A stretch of DNA of 64,000 nt, taken from NCBI GenBank assembly GCA_024402535.1, contig JAKSTN010000004.1:29370-93369 (forward strand), in the 5' to 3' direction. The number at the start of each line of letters is the position of its first letter. The stretch's first letter is position 1. Below, one piece after another: positions 24,946-32,631 of this stretch. Position numbers and translations under genes: made by a program. The notes under the pieces are model-generated. The model did not search any database, was not told where the DNA came from, and saw only the letters and a list, made by a program, of their open reading frames with translations. This DNA comes from Treponema sp. (lineage in GTDB: Bacteria > Spirochaetota > Spirochaetia > Treponematales > Treponemataceae).

Positions 24946-26049
24946 ATGGAAAAGAAAAAAATACTTTTTATAAATAATAATTTTATGTATTCGGACGGAA
25001 CTGCCCGTGCATTAATAAACCTTGTAAACAATCTGGATCCTGAAAAGTTTGATATTTCAGTAATGTCTCTTTATATCTGTGATATGGATCTTGCAAAAGA
25101 ACTTAGAAAGGATATAAAGCTTTTAAAGTGTTTTGGATTTTATTTTCGCGGGTTTAAGCGTATCGTTAAGCTCCTTCCTGCAAAGTTCTGGTATAAAAGA
25201 TTTGTAAAAGATACATTTGATATTGAAGTTGCATTTCAGTGTGACCTTCCAACTTTTATGATAGATGCATCATTGAATAGAAAGGCAAAACATATTTTCT
25301 GGATGCATGGTTGGGATAATTATCCTGCTATTTATAAAAAAGCAGATAAGGTTGTATGTGTTTCAAAAACCAATGAAGAACGATGCAGACTGGAATGTAA
25401 CGGAAACGTAAATGTAACACATTTATATAATATTGTGGATAACAGGATTATTGAAAAAGCATCTGAAAATTCTGCAGCTTTTGGTTTTGATTTTACAGGA
25501 CGAAAGAAACCGCTTTTTGTTTCAGTTGGAAGATTAAGTCCAGAAAAAGGATATGTCCGTCTTGTTCATATTATGAAAGATCTTAAAGATGAAGGTTTTG
25601 GTTTTACTCTGGTGATTGTGGGGGGCGGAGCAGAAGAATCTGCAATCAGAAGTGCTGTTAAAGAATGCAGCCTTGAAGATGAAGTTTATATGACTGGTGC
25701 TGTAAATGTTCCGCATAATATTACAGTACAGGCTGATGCATTTATCTGTTCAAGTTTTTCGGAAGGTTATTCAACAGCCTGTACAGAAGCGGCTGTTCTT
25801 GGTATTCCTGTTATTACAACAGATGTTCCGGGAGGAAAAGAAATTATAGATTCCTGTGAGTGCGGGTTACTTACCGGTAAAGATGATGAAAGCCTTAAAG
25901 GCGGAATCAGGAAAGTTCTTCAAAACCCAGACTTGCTTGAAGAATGGAAAGAAAAAATGAAAACTACAAAAGAACATTTCAGTATGACTGCGAGGGTTAG
26001 TGAAATGAATGAGTTCTTTAATGAAATATACAGAAATTGTGAGGCATAG
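24946..26049 (+). CDS. Glycosyltransferase family 4
   Basis: 367 aa, GT-B fold. KILFINNNFMYSDGTARALI is the N-terminal beta-strand and loop. FVSVGRLSPEKGYVRLVHIM and FICSSFSEGYSTACTEAAVL hold the nucleotide-binding and E-x7-E motifs. HIFWMHGWDNYPAIYKKAD is the acceptor-side segment seen in GT4 enzymes. It belongs to the operon running into the YidC-AlkP fusion, 3 nt away. Specificity unknown. Confidence 0.87.
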   Translation: MEKKKILFINNNFMYSDGTARALINLVNNLDPEKFDISVMSLYICDMDLAKELRKDIKLLKCFGFYFRGFKRIVKLLPAKFWYKRFVKDTFDIEVAFQCDLPTFMIDASLNRKAKHIFWMHGWDNYPAIYKKADKVVCVSKTNEERCRLECNGNVNVTHLYNIVDNRIIEKASENSAAFGFDFTGRKKPLFVSVGRLSPEKGYVRLVHIMKDLKDEGFGFTLVIVGGGAEESAIRSAVKECSLEDEVYMTGAVNVPHNITVQADAFICSSFSEGYSTACTEAAVLGIPVITTDVPGGKEIIDSCECGLLTGKDDESLKGGIRKVLQNPDLLEEWKEKMKTTKEHFSMTARVSEMNEFFNEIYRNCEA

Positions 26050-26052
26050 TTT

Positions 26053-28773
26053 ATGGCAGCTTTTTTATACAATGTTATTTTATTTCCTTTAGTTCAGATA
26101 ATTGAATTTGTTTATCTTCTTGTTTATGGAATCTTTCACGATTTCTCACAGCCGGAAGGTTTTGCGATTATAGGTGTCAGTGTTGCTATTACACTTTTGT
26201 GTCTGCCTTTGTATGTAGTTGCAGAAAAATGGCAGCAGGTAGAACGGGATACTCAGAAAAAGCTTGAGCCTGGAATCAGCCGTATTAAGGCAGTTTTTAA
26301 AGGTGACGAGCAGTATATGATTCTTCGTACTTTTTACCGTCAGAACGGATATCATCCGATGATGGCTCTGCGTTCAAGTTTTGGACTTCTGATTCAGATT
26401 CCTTTCTTTATGGCGGCCTATAAATTCTTGAGTAACCTGGAAACTCTCCGAGGAGTCAGTTTCCTTTTTATAAAAGACCTGGGTGTTCAGGATGCAACTT
26501 TTTACATTGGAAACTTTCCTGTAAATGTTCTTCCAATTGCCATGACTCTTATCAACTGTATAAGCGGTGCAATATATACAAAAGGTTTTAAGGCAAAAGA
26601 TAAAATTCAAGTTTACGGAATGGCTGCAATTTTTCTTGTAATACTTTATTCGTCTCCTTCAGGACTTGTTCTGTACTGGACTATGAATAATGTGTTCAGT
26701 ATGGTGAAGAATATTTTTTACAAAATGAAAAAGCCTCTTCTGGTTCTTTTTATATGTGCCTGTGTCTGTGTTCTTGGAATAGATTCATATCTTCTTTTTA
26801 TTCATTCAGGATTCTTCTTCAAACGTCTTGCGGTTGTGGGCGTCTTCAGTGTTGTATTCTTTATTCCACTGTTGTTGAAACTTGTAAAATATCTTCTTGA
26901 TAAACCTTTTAGAAATCTGGTTGAAAATAAAAAAGAAACATTCTGGCTTTTTATTACATCTGCTTTAGTTCTTCTTTTTGTATTTGGACTTCATATCATT
27001 ACGAGTGTAGTTGCTGCAAGTCCAATGGAATTCAGTTTTATTGATAATGTTGAAAGTCCGTTTACTTATATCAAATTGAACTTCCAGAAAATTTTAGGTT
27101 TTTGTGTCGTTTGGCCAATTTGTATTTATTTCCTTTTTGGTAAAAAAGTAAAAACATGTATTGCCGTACTTTTCAGTTTTATGGCTTTGGGTGTTTTAAT
27201 AAATGTTTTTGCATTTGCCGGCGATTACGGAAATTTAAGTCAGACTCTTATTTTTGATAATCCAGGAACTTTAAGAACTTCAATGAAGCTTAATGTTTTG
27301 AATCTTTTTGTTGTTCTTGCTGTTGTAATAATCTGCAGTGTTTTTTTGGGAATAAAAAAAGCAAAATGGATTTCCGTTTTATTCTCTTTTGTATCTGTTG
27401 GTGTTCTTATGACATCTTTTGTAAGCTTTGGAAAAATAAAAAGTGGTTACAATGATTATGCCGAAATACGGGCATTAAGCGGTGAAAAAAAATCTTTGAA
27501 TCCTGTGTTCCATTTAAGCAAAACAGAACCTAACGTATTCATTATTAGTCTTGACCGCGGAATGGGAGCTATGGTTCCATATGTGTTCGAAGAACGCCCT
27601 GAACTTTACAAGAAATTCAGCGGGTTTACTTTTTATCCGAATACAGTTACTTTCGGAGTAAATACAATTGGTGGTGCACCTGGCATGTATGGGGGGTATG
27701 AATATGTTCCTCAGGAAATGCAGAGAAGAAATTCAGAGGCTCTTATTGATAAACATAATGAATCATTAAAAGTAATGCCTGTTCTTTTTAATAATAATGG
27801 TTTTAAGGTTACTGTAAGTGATGTTTCATTTGCGAACTATATGTGGATTCCTGATATGCGTATTTTTAATGATTATCCTGAAATCAATGCATTAAACTGT
27901 TCCCGTGTTTATTCAAGTTACTGGCTCAGTGAACACCCTGGTATTGCAGAGGAAAATGCAACAAGTAAGCTGATAAAAATAAATTCCTTCTGGTATTCTT
28001 TCCTTCGTATATCTCCTATGATTCTTCGCGAAGTAATTTATAATCAGGAAAAATACTGGAATACAGAAAGATCTGAAAATACTCTTAATAATTTTATAGA
28101 GCAGTATTCAGTTCTGGATTATCTTCCTGAACTTACAGATTTCACGTCTGACACCAAAACCTATACTTTCTGGCAGAATGAAACTACTCATGAACCATAT
28201 TTTCTTCAGGCACCGGATTATATTCCAGTTCATGAGGTATCTGATAGAGGAAAGGGAAAATATTCAAATGATGAAACATACCATGTAAATATCAGTTCTC
28301 TTTTACGTGTTTCTGAGTTTTTTGATTATTTAAAAGAGAACGGTGTTTATGACAATACAAGAATTATTATAGTTTCTGATCACGGTTCAGACAGGCCTAC
28401 TGAAAAATTCTGGGATCTTCCGGAAAGATATATGAGCCGTCCTGAATATATTATGCCGTATTTATTTGTAAAAGATTTTGGTGCAGAAGGCGATATGACT
28501 TTTGACTACAAGTTTATGACTAATGCCGACGTTCCGTCTCTTTCTGTTGAAGGTTTGATTGAAGATCCTAAAAATCCTTTTACAGGAAAAAGTCTTCTTG
28601 ATACAAAAAAAGAAAACGGAATATACGGAGCCCAGCTTATGCACTGGACACCAGATGGCCAGAATGGAAATACATTTAATGTAGAGAACTGGTATAAAAC
28701 TACAACAAATATTTTTGAAGAAGATTCAGTCACTTTTGTAACAGAAAAACAGGCAATGGAGGCACTTAAATAA
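26053..28773 (+). CDS. YidC/Oxa1-domain protein fused to an alkaline-phosphatase-superfamily (LtaS/sulfatase-like) domain
   Basis: 906 aa. Residues 1-230 align with the YidC core (GFAIIGVSVAITLLCLPL, then a long C1-like loop, FGLLIQIPFFMAAYKFL, and SSPSGLVLYWTMNNVFSMV). The arginine conserved in the YidC groove (VRGIMYPL in E. coli) is Thr47 here. More membrane helices follow to about 460. The rest is an AlkP-superfamily domain: NVFIISLDRG (about 494), candidate nucleophile Thr in NTIGGAP (about 537), THEPYF, and SDHGSD (about 774). The set resembles LtaS/OpgB-type phosphoglycerol transferases, so activity is plausible. Its stop shares one base with the start of the TagF-like gene, suggesting a joint role in adding glycerol-phosphate-like groups outside the membrane. 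Confidence 0.82.
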   Translation: MAAFLYNVILFPLVQIIEFVYLLVYGIFHDFSQPEGFAIIGVSVAITLLCLPLYVVAEKWQQVERDTQKKLEPGISRIKAVFKGDEQYMILRTFYRQNGYHPMMALRSSFGLLIQIPFFMAAYKFLSNLETLRGVSFLFIKDLGVQDATFYIGNFPVNVLPIAMTLINCISGAIYTKGFKAKDKIQVYGMAAIFLVILYSSPSGLVLYWTMNNVFSMVKNIFYKMKKPLLVLFICACVCVLGIDSYLLFIHSGFFFKRLAVVGVFSVVFFIPLLLKLVKYLLDKPFRNLVENKKETFWLFITSALVLLFVFGLHIITSVVAASPMEFSFIDNVESPFTYIKLNFQKILGFCVVWPICIYFLFGKKVKTCIAVLFSFMALGVLINVFAFAGDYGNLSQTLIFDNPGTLRTSMKLNVLNLFVVLAVVIICSVFLGIKKAKWISVLFSFVSVGVLMTSFVSFGKIKSGYNDYAEIRALSGEKKSLNPVFHLSKTEPNVFIISLDRGMGAMVPYVFEERPELYKKFSGFTFYPNTVTFGVNTIGGAPGMYGGYEYVPQEMQRRNSEALIDKHNESLKVMPVLFNNNGFKVTVSDVSFANYMWIPDMRIFNDYPEINALNCSRVYSSYWLSEHPGIAEENATSKLIKINSFWYSFLRISPMILREVIYNQEKYWNTERSENTLNNFIEQYSVLDYLPELTDFTSDTKTYTFWQNETTHEPYFLQAPDYIPVHEVSDRGKGKYSNDETYHVNISSLLRVSEFFDYLKENGVYDNTRIIIVSDHGSDRPTEKFWDLPERYMSRPEYIMPYLFVKDFGAEGDMTFDYKFMTNADVPSLSVEGLIEDPKNPFTGKSLLDTKKENGIYGAQLMHWTPDGQNGNTFNVENWYKTTTNIFEEDSVTFVTEKQAMEALK

Positions 28774-30011
28774 TGACTGCAAATTTTTTATATATTGATC
28801 CTGGAACAGGCAGCATGCTTTTTTCTATTTTTGTTGGTGCTGCTGCAACATTATTTTTTCTTGGAAAAGCTGCGTGGCTTAAACTTAAAATCTTTTTTTC
28901 TGGTAAAAAAGACGGAACCGTTGTAGATTCTTCTTACCGTAAATATGTAATTTACTGTGAAGATAAGCGCTACTGGAATACTTTTAAGCCAGTCCTTGAT
29001 GAAGCAGAACGGCGACAGATAGAAGTTACATACTTCGTTGCTACAGACAAAGATCCTGTTTTCCAAGAAGACTACAAATATGTAAAAGCTGAAGTAATAG
29101 GAGAAGGGAACTCTGCTTTTGCTAAACTCAATATGCTGAGTGCTGGTGTTGTTCTTATGACTACTCCAGGACTTCAGGTTTATCAGTTGAAACGAAGCCG
29201 CAACGTAAAGCACTATGCACATATTCTTCATGCCGCTGCAGATGCAACAATGTACCGTCTTTTTGGTATTGATTATTTTGATTCAGTTCTTGTTACAGGG
29301 GACTGCCTGAAAGAAGATATCAGGACTCTTGAAAAAAAACGGGGACTTCCAGAAAAAGAACTTGTAACAGTTGGATGTCCTTATCTTGATGTTTTTTCAG
29401 AAAAAATTATGGGAATCCCAGAAGAAGAAAACCATAAGTTTACAATTCTTGTAAGTCCTTCTTGGGGGCCTTCGGCACTACTTTCACGGTACGGTGAAAA
29501 GCTTCTTGACCCGCTTATTGAGTCGGGCATGAAAGTGATTATTCGACCACATCCGCAGTCAAAGATTTCGGAAAAAGAAATGCTTGAAAGTCTTGAAAAG
29601 CGGTATGAAGGAAAAGAAAATCTTGAATGGGATTACAACAGCGACAATATTTATTCAATGAAAAAAGCTGATATTATGATTTCAGACTTTTCGGGAATTA
29701 TTTTTGACTATACATTCCTATTTGATAAGCCTGTCATGTATGTAAATGCAGAAATGGACCTTCGTCCTTACGATGCCTATGATCTTACAGAAAAAGATAA
29801 CGGAAAAAAGATTTGGGAATTTGAAGCCTTAAGAAGTTTTGGAATTGAACTTAAAGAAGATCAGTTTGAAAATATTGCAGAAGTAATTCAAAATGCATCT
29901 GACAGTAAAGAACTTTCTGATGCTCGTCATAAAGCTCGTGAAGAAGTATGGATGCATCGGGGAGAAGCGGGGAAAGCCGTTATGGATTTCCTTGTTGAAA
30001 AAGGTGAATAA
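28773..30011 (+). CDS. CDP-glycerol glycerophosphotransferase-like protein (TagB/TagF family) with N-terminal membrane motif
   Basis: 412 aa. The start has a membrane segment with YIDPGTGSMLF, a motif found at the N-terminus of several small proteins associated with AlkP-superfamily enzymes. The main domain has VTVGCPYLDVF, IRPHPQSKISEKE and ISDFSGIIFDYTFLFDKPV, typical of the TagB/TagF glycerophosphotransferase fold. Family members transfer glycerol phosphate (or ribitol phosphate) from CDP donors. The HGT motif of classical TagF is not obvious; HAAADATMYRLFG occupies that area. It is coupled by a one-base overlap to the YidC-AlkP gene. A TagD-like cytidylyltransferase domain in the window is at 48907. 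Confidence 0.8.
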   Translation: MTANFLYIDPGTGSMLFSIFVGAAATLFFLGKAAWLKLKIFFSGKKDGTVVDSSYRKYVIYCEDKRYWNTFKPVLDEAERRQIEVTYFVATDKDPVFQEDYKYVKAEVIGEGNSAFAKLNMLSAGVVLMTTPGLQVYQLKRSRNVKHYAHILHAAADATMYRLFGIDYFDSVLVTGDCLKEDIRTLEKKRGLPEKELVTVGCPYLDVFSEKIMGIPEEENHKFTILVSPSWGPSALLSRYGEKLLDPLIESGMKVIIRPHPQSKISEKEMLESLEKRYEGKENLEWDYNSDNIYSMKKADIMISDFSGIIFDYTFLFDKPVMYVNAEMDLRPYDAYDLTEKDNGKKIWEFEALRSFGIELKEDQFENIAEVIQNASDSKELSDARHKAREEVWMHRGEAGKAVMDFLVEKGE

Positions 30012-30020
30012 GAAAACTGT

Positions 30021-30088
30021 CACCCAGGTCTTGAATATGTCCCCCAAGTCTTGAATATGTCTGTCCCCCTGAACTTGGTTCAGGGGAC
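30021..30088. repeat. 20-bp tandem pair and a C/G hairpin after the TagF-like gene
   Basis: CCC-(AGG/AAG)-TCTTGAATATGT occurs twice in tandem, at 30022-30040 and 30042-30060 (about 20-nt period). It is followed by a hairpin GTCCCC(C)TGAAC-TTG-GTTCAGGGGAC (30063-30088). The hairpin is related to the AAGTTCAG palindromes at 30988-31110. It may act as a bidirectional end between convergent genes, but it has no T-run. Confidence 0.65.
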
Positions 30089-30103
30089 ATATTATAAACT
30101 GTT

Positions 30104-30672
30104 CTATTTTCCAGAAATCATAGCTTTTAATCTTGCGATTTCTGCATCCTTCTGTACTATTTCAGCATCTTTTTCATGAATAATCTTTTCATCTTCAGCT
30201 TTCTGGGCGGCCATTCCTTGTGCAATACCTTCGGCTCGGCCTTCGTTGTAGCCGTCATCGTGGAAAACTTTTTTTGCTTCTTCTTCATCGTATTCTGTTA
30301 AACTCATCGCTTTTATCCTTGCCCGATGGCGGTTAAAATAGCCGTTCAGTAAATTTCTTCTTACAGCTTCGTCCAGCGCTTTTTCAACAGCGGCATTAAG
30401 ATCTGCGCCCGAAAGCCGGTTTTCTTTTACCATATTAACATACTCTGCATAATCTTGTAAGGCTTGGCAGGACTTCATAAGCTTTTCATTATGACCTTTG
30501 TTGATATTCAGTATTGTGCAGGTCCATTCGTAATTGTTATTTCAAGATCTTCTTCGTTTGTGTAATTTGAATTGTTCACTGCATTGTAAAGCGATAAAAG
30601 CCAGTCTTTGTGCTCCTGGTCATTGAAAATCGCTCTGAATAATCGGTCCTTGTATTTATTAGAGTTCTTGTG
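30104..30672 (-). pseudogene. Rpn/PD-(D/E)XK transposase-like nuclease, internally deleted
   Basis: The 5' remnant reads NKYKDRLFRAIFNDQEH ... LLSLYNAVNNSNYTNEEDLEITI (split) up to a stop near 30512. This is the usual Rpn-family start. The 3' remnant, 30104-30478 and slightly upstream, reads LNINKGHNEKLMKSCQAL and ends in a Lys/Glu-rich coiled coil, the usual Rpn end. The two parts are in different frames, and the roughly 100 residues expected between them, which carry the catalytic core, are missing. The standalone 124-residue frame is therefore only a C-terminal fragment. Intact copies normally act as recombination-promoting nucleases. Confidence 0.82.
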
Positions 30673-30677
30673 AAAAA

Positions 30678-30965
30678 AGCTATAAATAAAAAAATTGGAT
30701 AACAGTTATAGTTTTGAAAGTTGAAAAAAACAGTGATTGTATGTTTGTGTTGGGGTAAAAAGCTATAAAAGATTTGAATTGCTGTAAATTATTGCTGAAT
30801 ATAGAGAAATATTAAAATTATTTAAGGTTCAATCAAGCTATATGGGCTATAAATTATTGGAAAGATGAAAAATTATGGCCGGAGAACTTAGCAAAAAAAG
30901 TATGGGAGTCAATTTTTAAGGAAAAATAGCTATAAATATGGAAGAGCTGAAAAGATTATAGTTTT
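30678..30965. repeat. Decayed tandem repeat, about 83-nt period, four units
   Basis: RGCTATAAA begins at 30678, 30761, 30845 and 30928, spacings of 83, 84 and 83 nt. Each copy has TTAT at offset 28 (TTATAGTTTT in units 1 and 4, TTATTG and TTATGG in units 2 and 3). The sequences between have diverged strongly. CTATAA and TTATAG in units 1 and 4 can also pair as a short hairpin. No gene is recognised here; a frame ending at about 30929 (WKDEKLWPENLAKKVW) looks protein-like but has no start. Confidence 0.45.
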
Positions 30966-30987
30966 TTGTGGGATATTCCGCGGGGTC

Positions 30988-31110
30988 GGGAGGCCCCGCA
31001 GGGATGCTGAAACAAGTTCAGCATGACGGGAGGCCCCGCAGAGATGCTGAAACAAGTTCAGCATGACAGGACGCCGTCCCGCAGGGATGCTGAAACAAGT
31101 TCGGCATGAC
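30988..31110. repeat. Three tandem copies of a 40-bp palindromic REP-like repeat
   Basis: Units at 30988-31027, 31028-31067 and 31068-31110 share the pattern GGAGGCCCCGCAG-GATGCTGAAAC-AAGTTCAGCATGAC (three blocks). ATGCTGAAACAAGTTCAGCAT folds into a hairpin. Related copies with CCGA arms are at 12733-12776. Such repeats occur between genes in many bacteria. Translated, they give the familiar spurious HAELVSAS peptide. They end 5 nt before the permease stop. Confidence 0.85.
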
Positions 31111-31115
31111 ACAGT

Positions 31116-32597
31116 TTATTTTATTATCATTGGAATAATGTAAATTCCAAGGGCGATGATGGTAACGATGATAGTACCGTATTTCCAGATTTTGTATTCT
31201 TTGTCCAGCTTTTTCTTGTCTTCAGCGGTTGGTTCTTCAATAACACCAATTTCATCTTCAATACTCATGATTTCACCGGCGCGTTTTCGTGTGAACAGGA
31301 AGTAGAAGATGATACAGAGCCCTGTAATGATGGCGGCTGTAATAAGAGCCATTCTGTCACAGAAAATCAGCATGAAACAGTAAAGAACGATTGTAACCCA
31401 GCATCCAAGTTTTCCAAGAGGTGCTTTGTATGGACGGTTCATGTCAGGGCATTTTTTCTTAAGTCCCAGGTATGAAAGACATCCGATCATGTAGCACACT
31501 GCAAGAGAAATAAGGGAAACTGAAGCGATGTAGTCAATGGAACCTGTTGCAATAAGCAGAAAGTTGATGATGCCTACAACAATAATTGCAATGTGAGGTG
31601 TCTTATATTTTGGATGGATTTTTCCAAGGAATGCTGGAAGCGCGCCGTCCTGTGCCATTGTGTAAATGTAGCGGGCAGGGGCTGCAATTCCTGGGTTGAT
31701 TGTAGAAAGGTCTCCACCAAAAGCAATACCGATACAAAGAAGGATGATTGGCATACCGATAAGGCCTGCAGCTTTTAATCCTTCAGCATATGGTGCATCA
31801 GCTGCGGCAAGGATTCCGTAGAATTCATTTGGAACAAGACCAACCAGGAACCACTGGAAAAGTGCGTTCAGTGCGAATACCAGGAAGATAGAAAGTTTCA
31901 GTGCACGTGGCAGGTTGTACTGAGGATACTTTGTTTCAGCACCCATAGAAACACAGGTTTCAAAACCGGTGTAGCACCACCAAACAAGCCCGAAGATATA
32001 CATCATTTCCTTGAATGAAGGAAGCTTGTCCATTTTGATTCCGCCAAAGTATTCAACGTGGATATTTGGAATCATGTAAAGGAACCATGCAATAGAACAT
32101 CCCCAGAAGAAGAACATGAAAGCAAGCTGTGCTTTACCAGACTGTTCGATTCCTCTGAAGTTCAGGATAAGGAATACTGCAACAAGGATAAGAGCGATAA
32201 TGCGGGAATCAAGCCAGGCGATGTAAAGACCAAGCTGTTCCATTAAAATCTTGAAGTAGTTTGCAAAGGCCAGAGTTTCTCCAGCACCGATTGCAACAAC
32301 AGATACAATGTAATGCCAGCCTGAAAGGTTTGCCCAGAGTCTGTTCAGACCGCGTTTGGCAAAGTTATAAGTACCGCCGGCACAAGGAAGAGCGGCAGAC
32401 ATTTCACCGTAAATAAGGCATGGCCAGATTGAAATGAGAAGTGAAACAAATGTGAAGGCAATAATCCATGAACCTACAAGACCAATCTGAGAAGATCCGC
32501 AGGTAAAGAGTCCAACACCTACAACTGTTCCAATTGTCATACTGATTGATTCTTTCAATCCCAGTACACGGACTAATCCGTTTTTTTCGTTTTCCAT
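31116..32597 (-). CDS. APC-family amino acid/amine permease
   Basis: 493 aa with about 12 membrane helices. ISMTIGTVVGVGLFTCGSSQ is the first-helix motif of the APC superfamily. WPCLIYGEMSAALPCAGGTY and PARYIYTMAQDGALPAFLG also fit. The C-terminus has an extra cytoplasmic stretch followed by a last helix. The likely job is uptake of an amino acid or amine. Its place at the end of the licC-amidohydrolase-licCA operon, 34 nt downstream of licCA, suggests choline, ethanolamine or a precursor as cargo, but that is inference from context. Confidence 0.85.
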   Translation of the reverse strand: MENEKNGLVRVLGLKESISMTIGTVVGVGLFTCGSSQIGLVGSWIIAFTFVSLLISIWPCLIYGEMSAALPCAGGTYNFAKRGLNRLWANLSGWHYIVSVVAIGAGETLAFANYFKILMEQLGLYIAWLDSRIIALILVAVFLILNFRGIEQSGKAQLAFMFFFWGCSIAWFLYMIPNIHVEYFGGIKMDKLPSFKEMMYIFGLVWWCYTGFETCVSMGAETKYPQYNLPRALKLSIFLVFALNALFQWFLVGLVPNEFYGILAAADAPYAEGLKAAGLIGMPIILLCIGIAFGGDLSTINPGIAAPARYIYTMAQDGALPAFLGKIHPKYKTPHIAIIVVGIINFLLIATGSIDYIASVSLISLAVCYMIGCLSYLGLKKKCPDMNRPYKAPLGKLGCWVTIVLYCFMLIFCDRMALITAAIITGLCIIFYFLFTRKRAGEIMSIEDEIGVIEEPTAEDKKKLDKEYKIWKYGTIIVTIIALGIYIIPMIIK

Positions 32598-32631
32598 AAA
32601 AACATTCCTATATATTTTTTTTAATTTTTAT

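Noticed and set aside
30678..30965. CRISPR array
   Set aside because: Units of about 83 nt share only short ends, the repeats are not conserved and no cas genes are near.
30930..31112. 60-residue minus-strand frame over the repeats (HAELVSAS-type peptide)
   Set aside because: It is the translation of the tandem REP-like palindromes, a well-known spurious protein type, and has no ribosome site.
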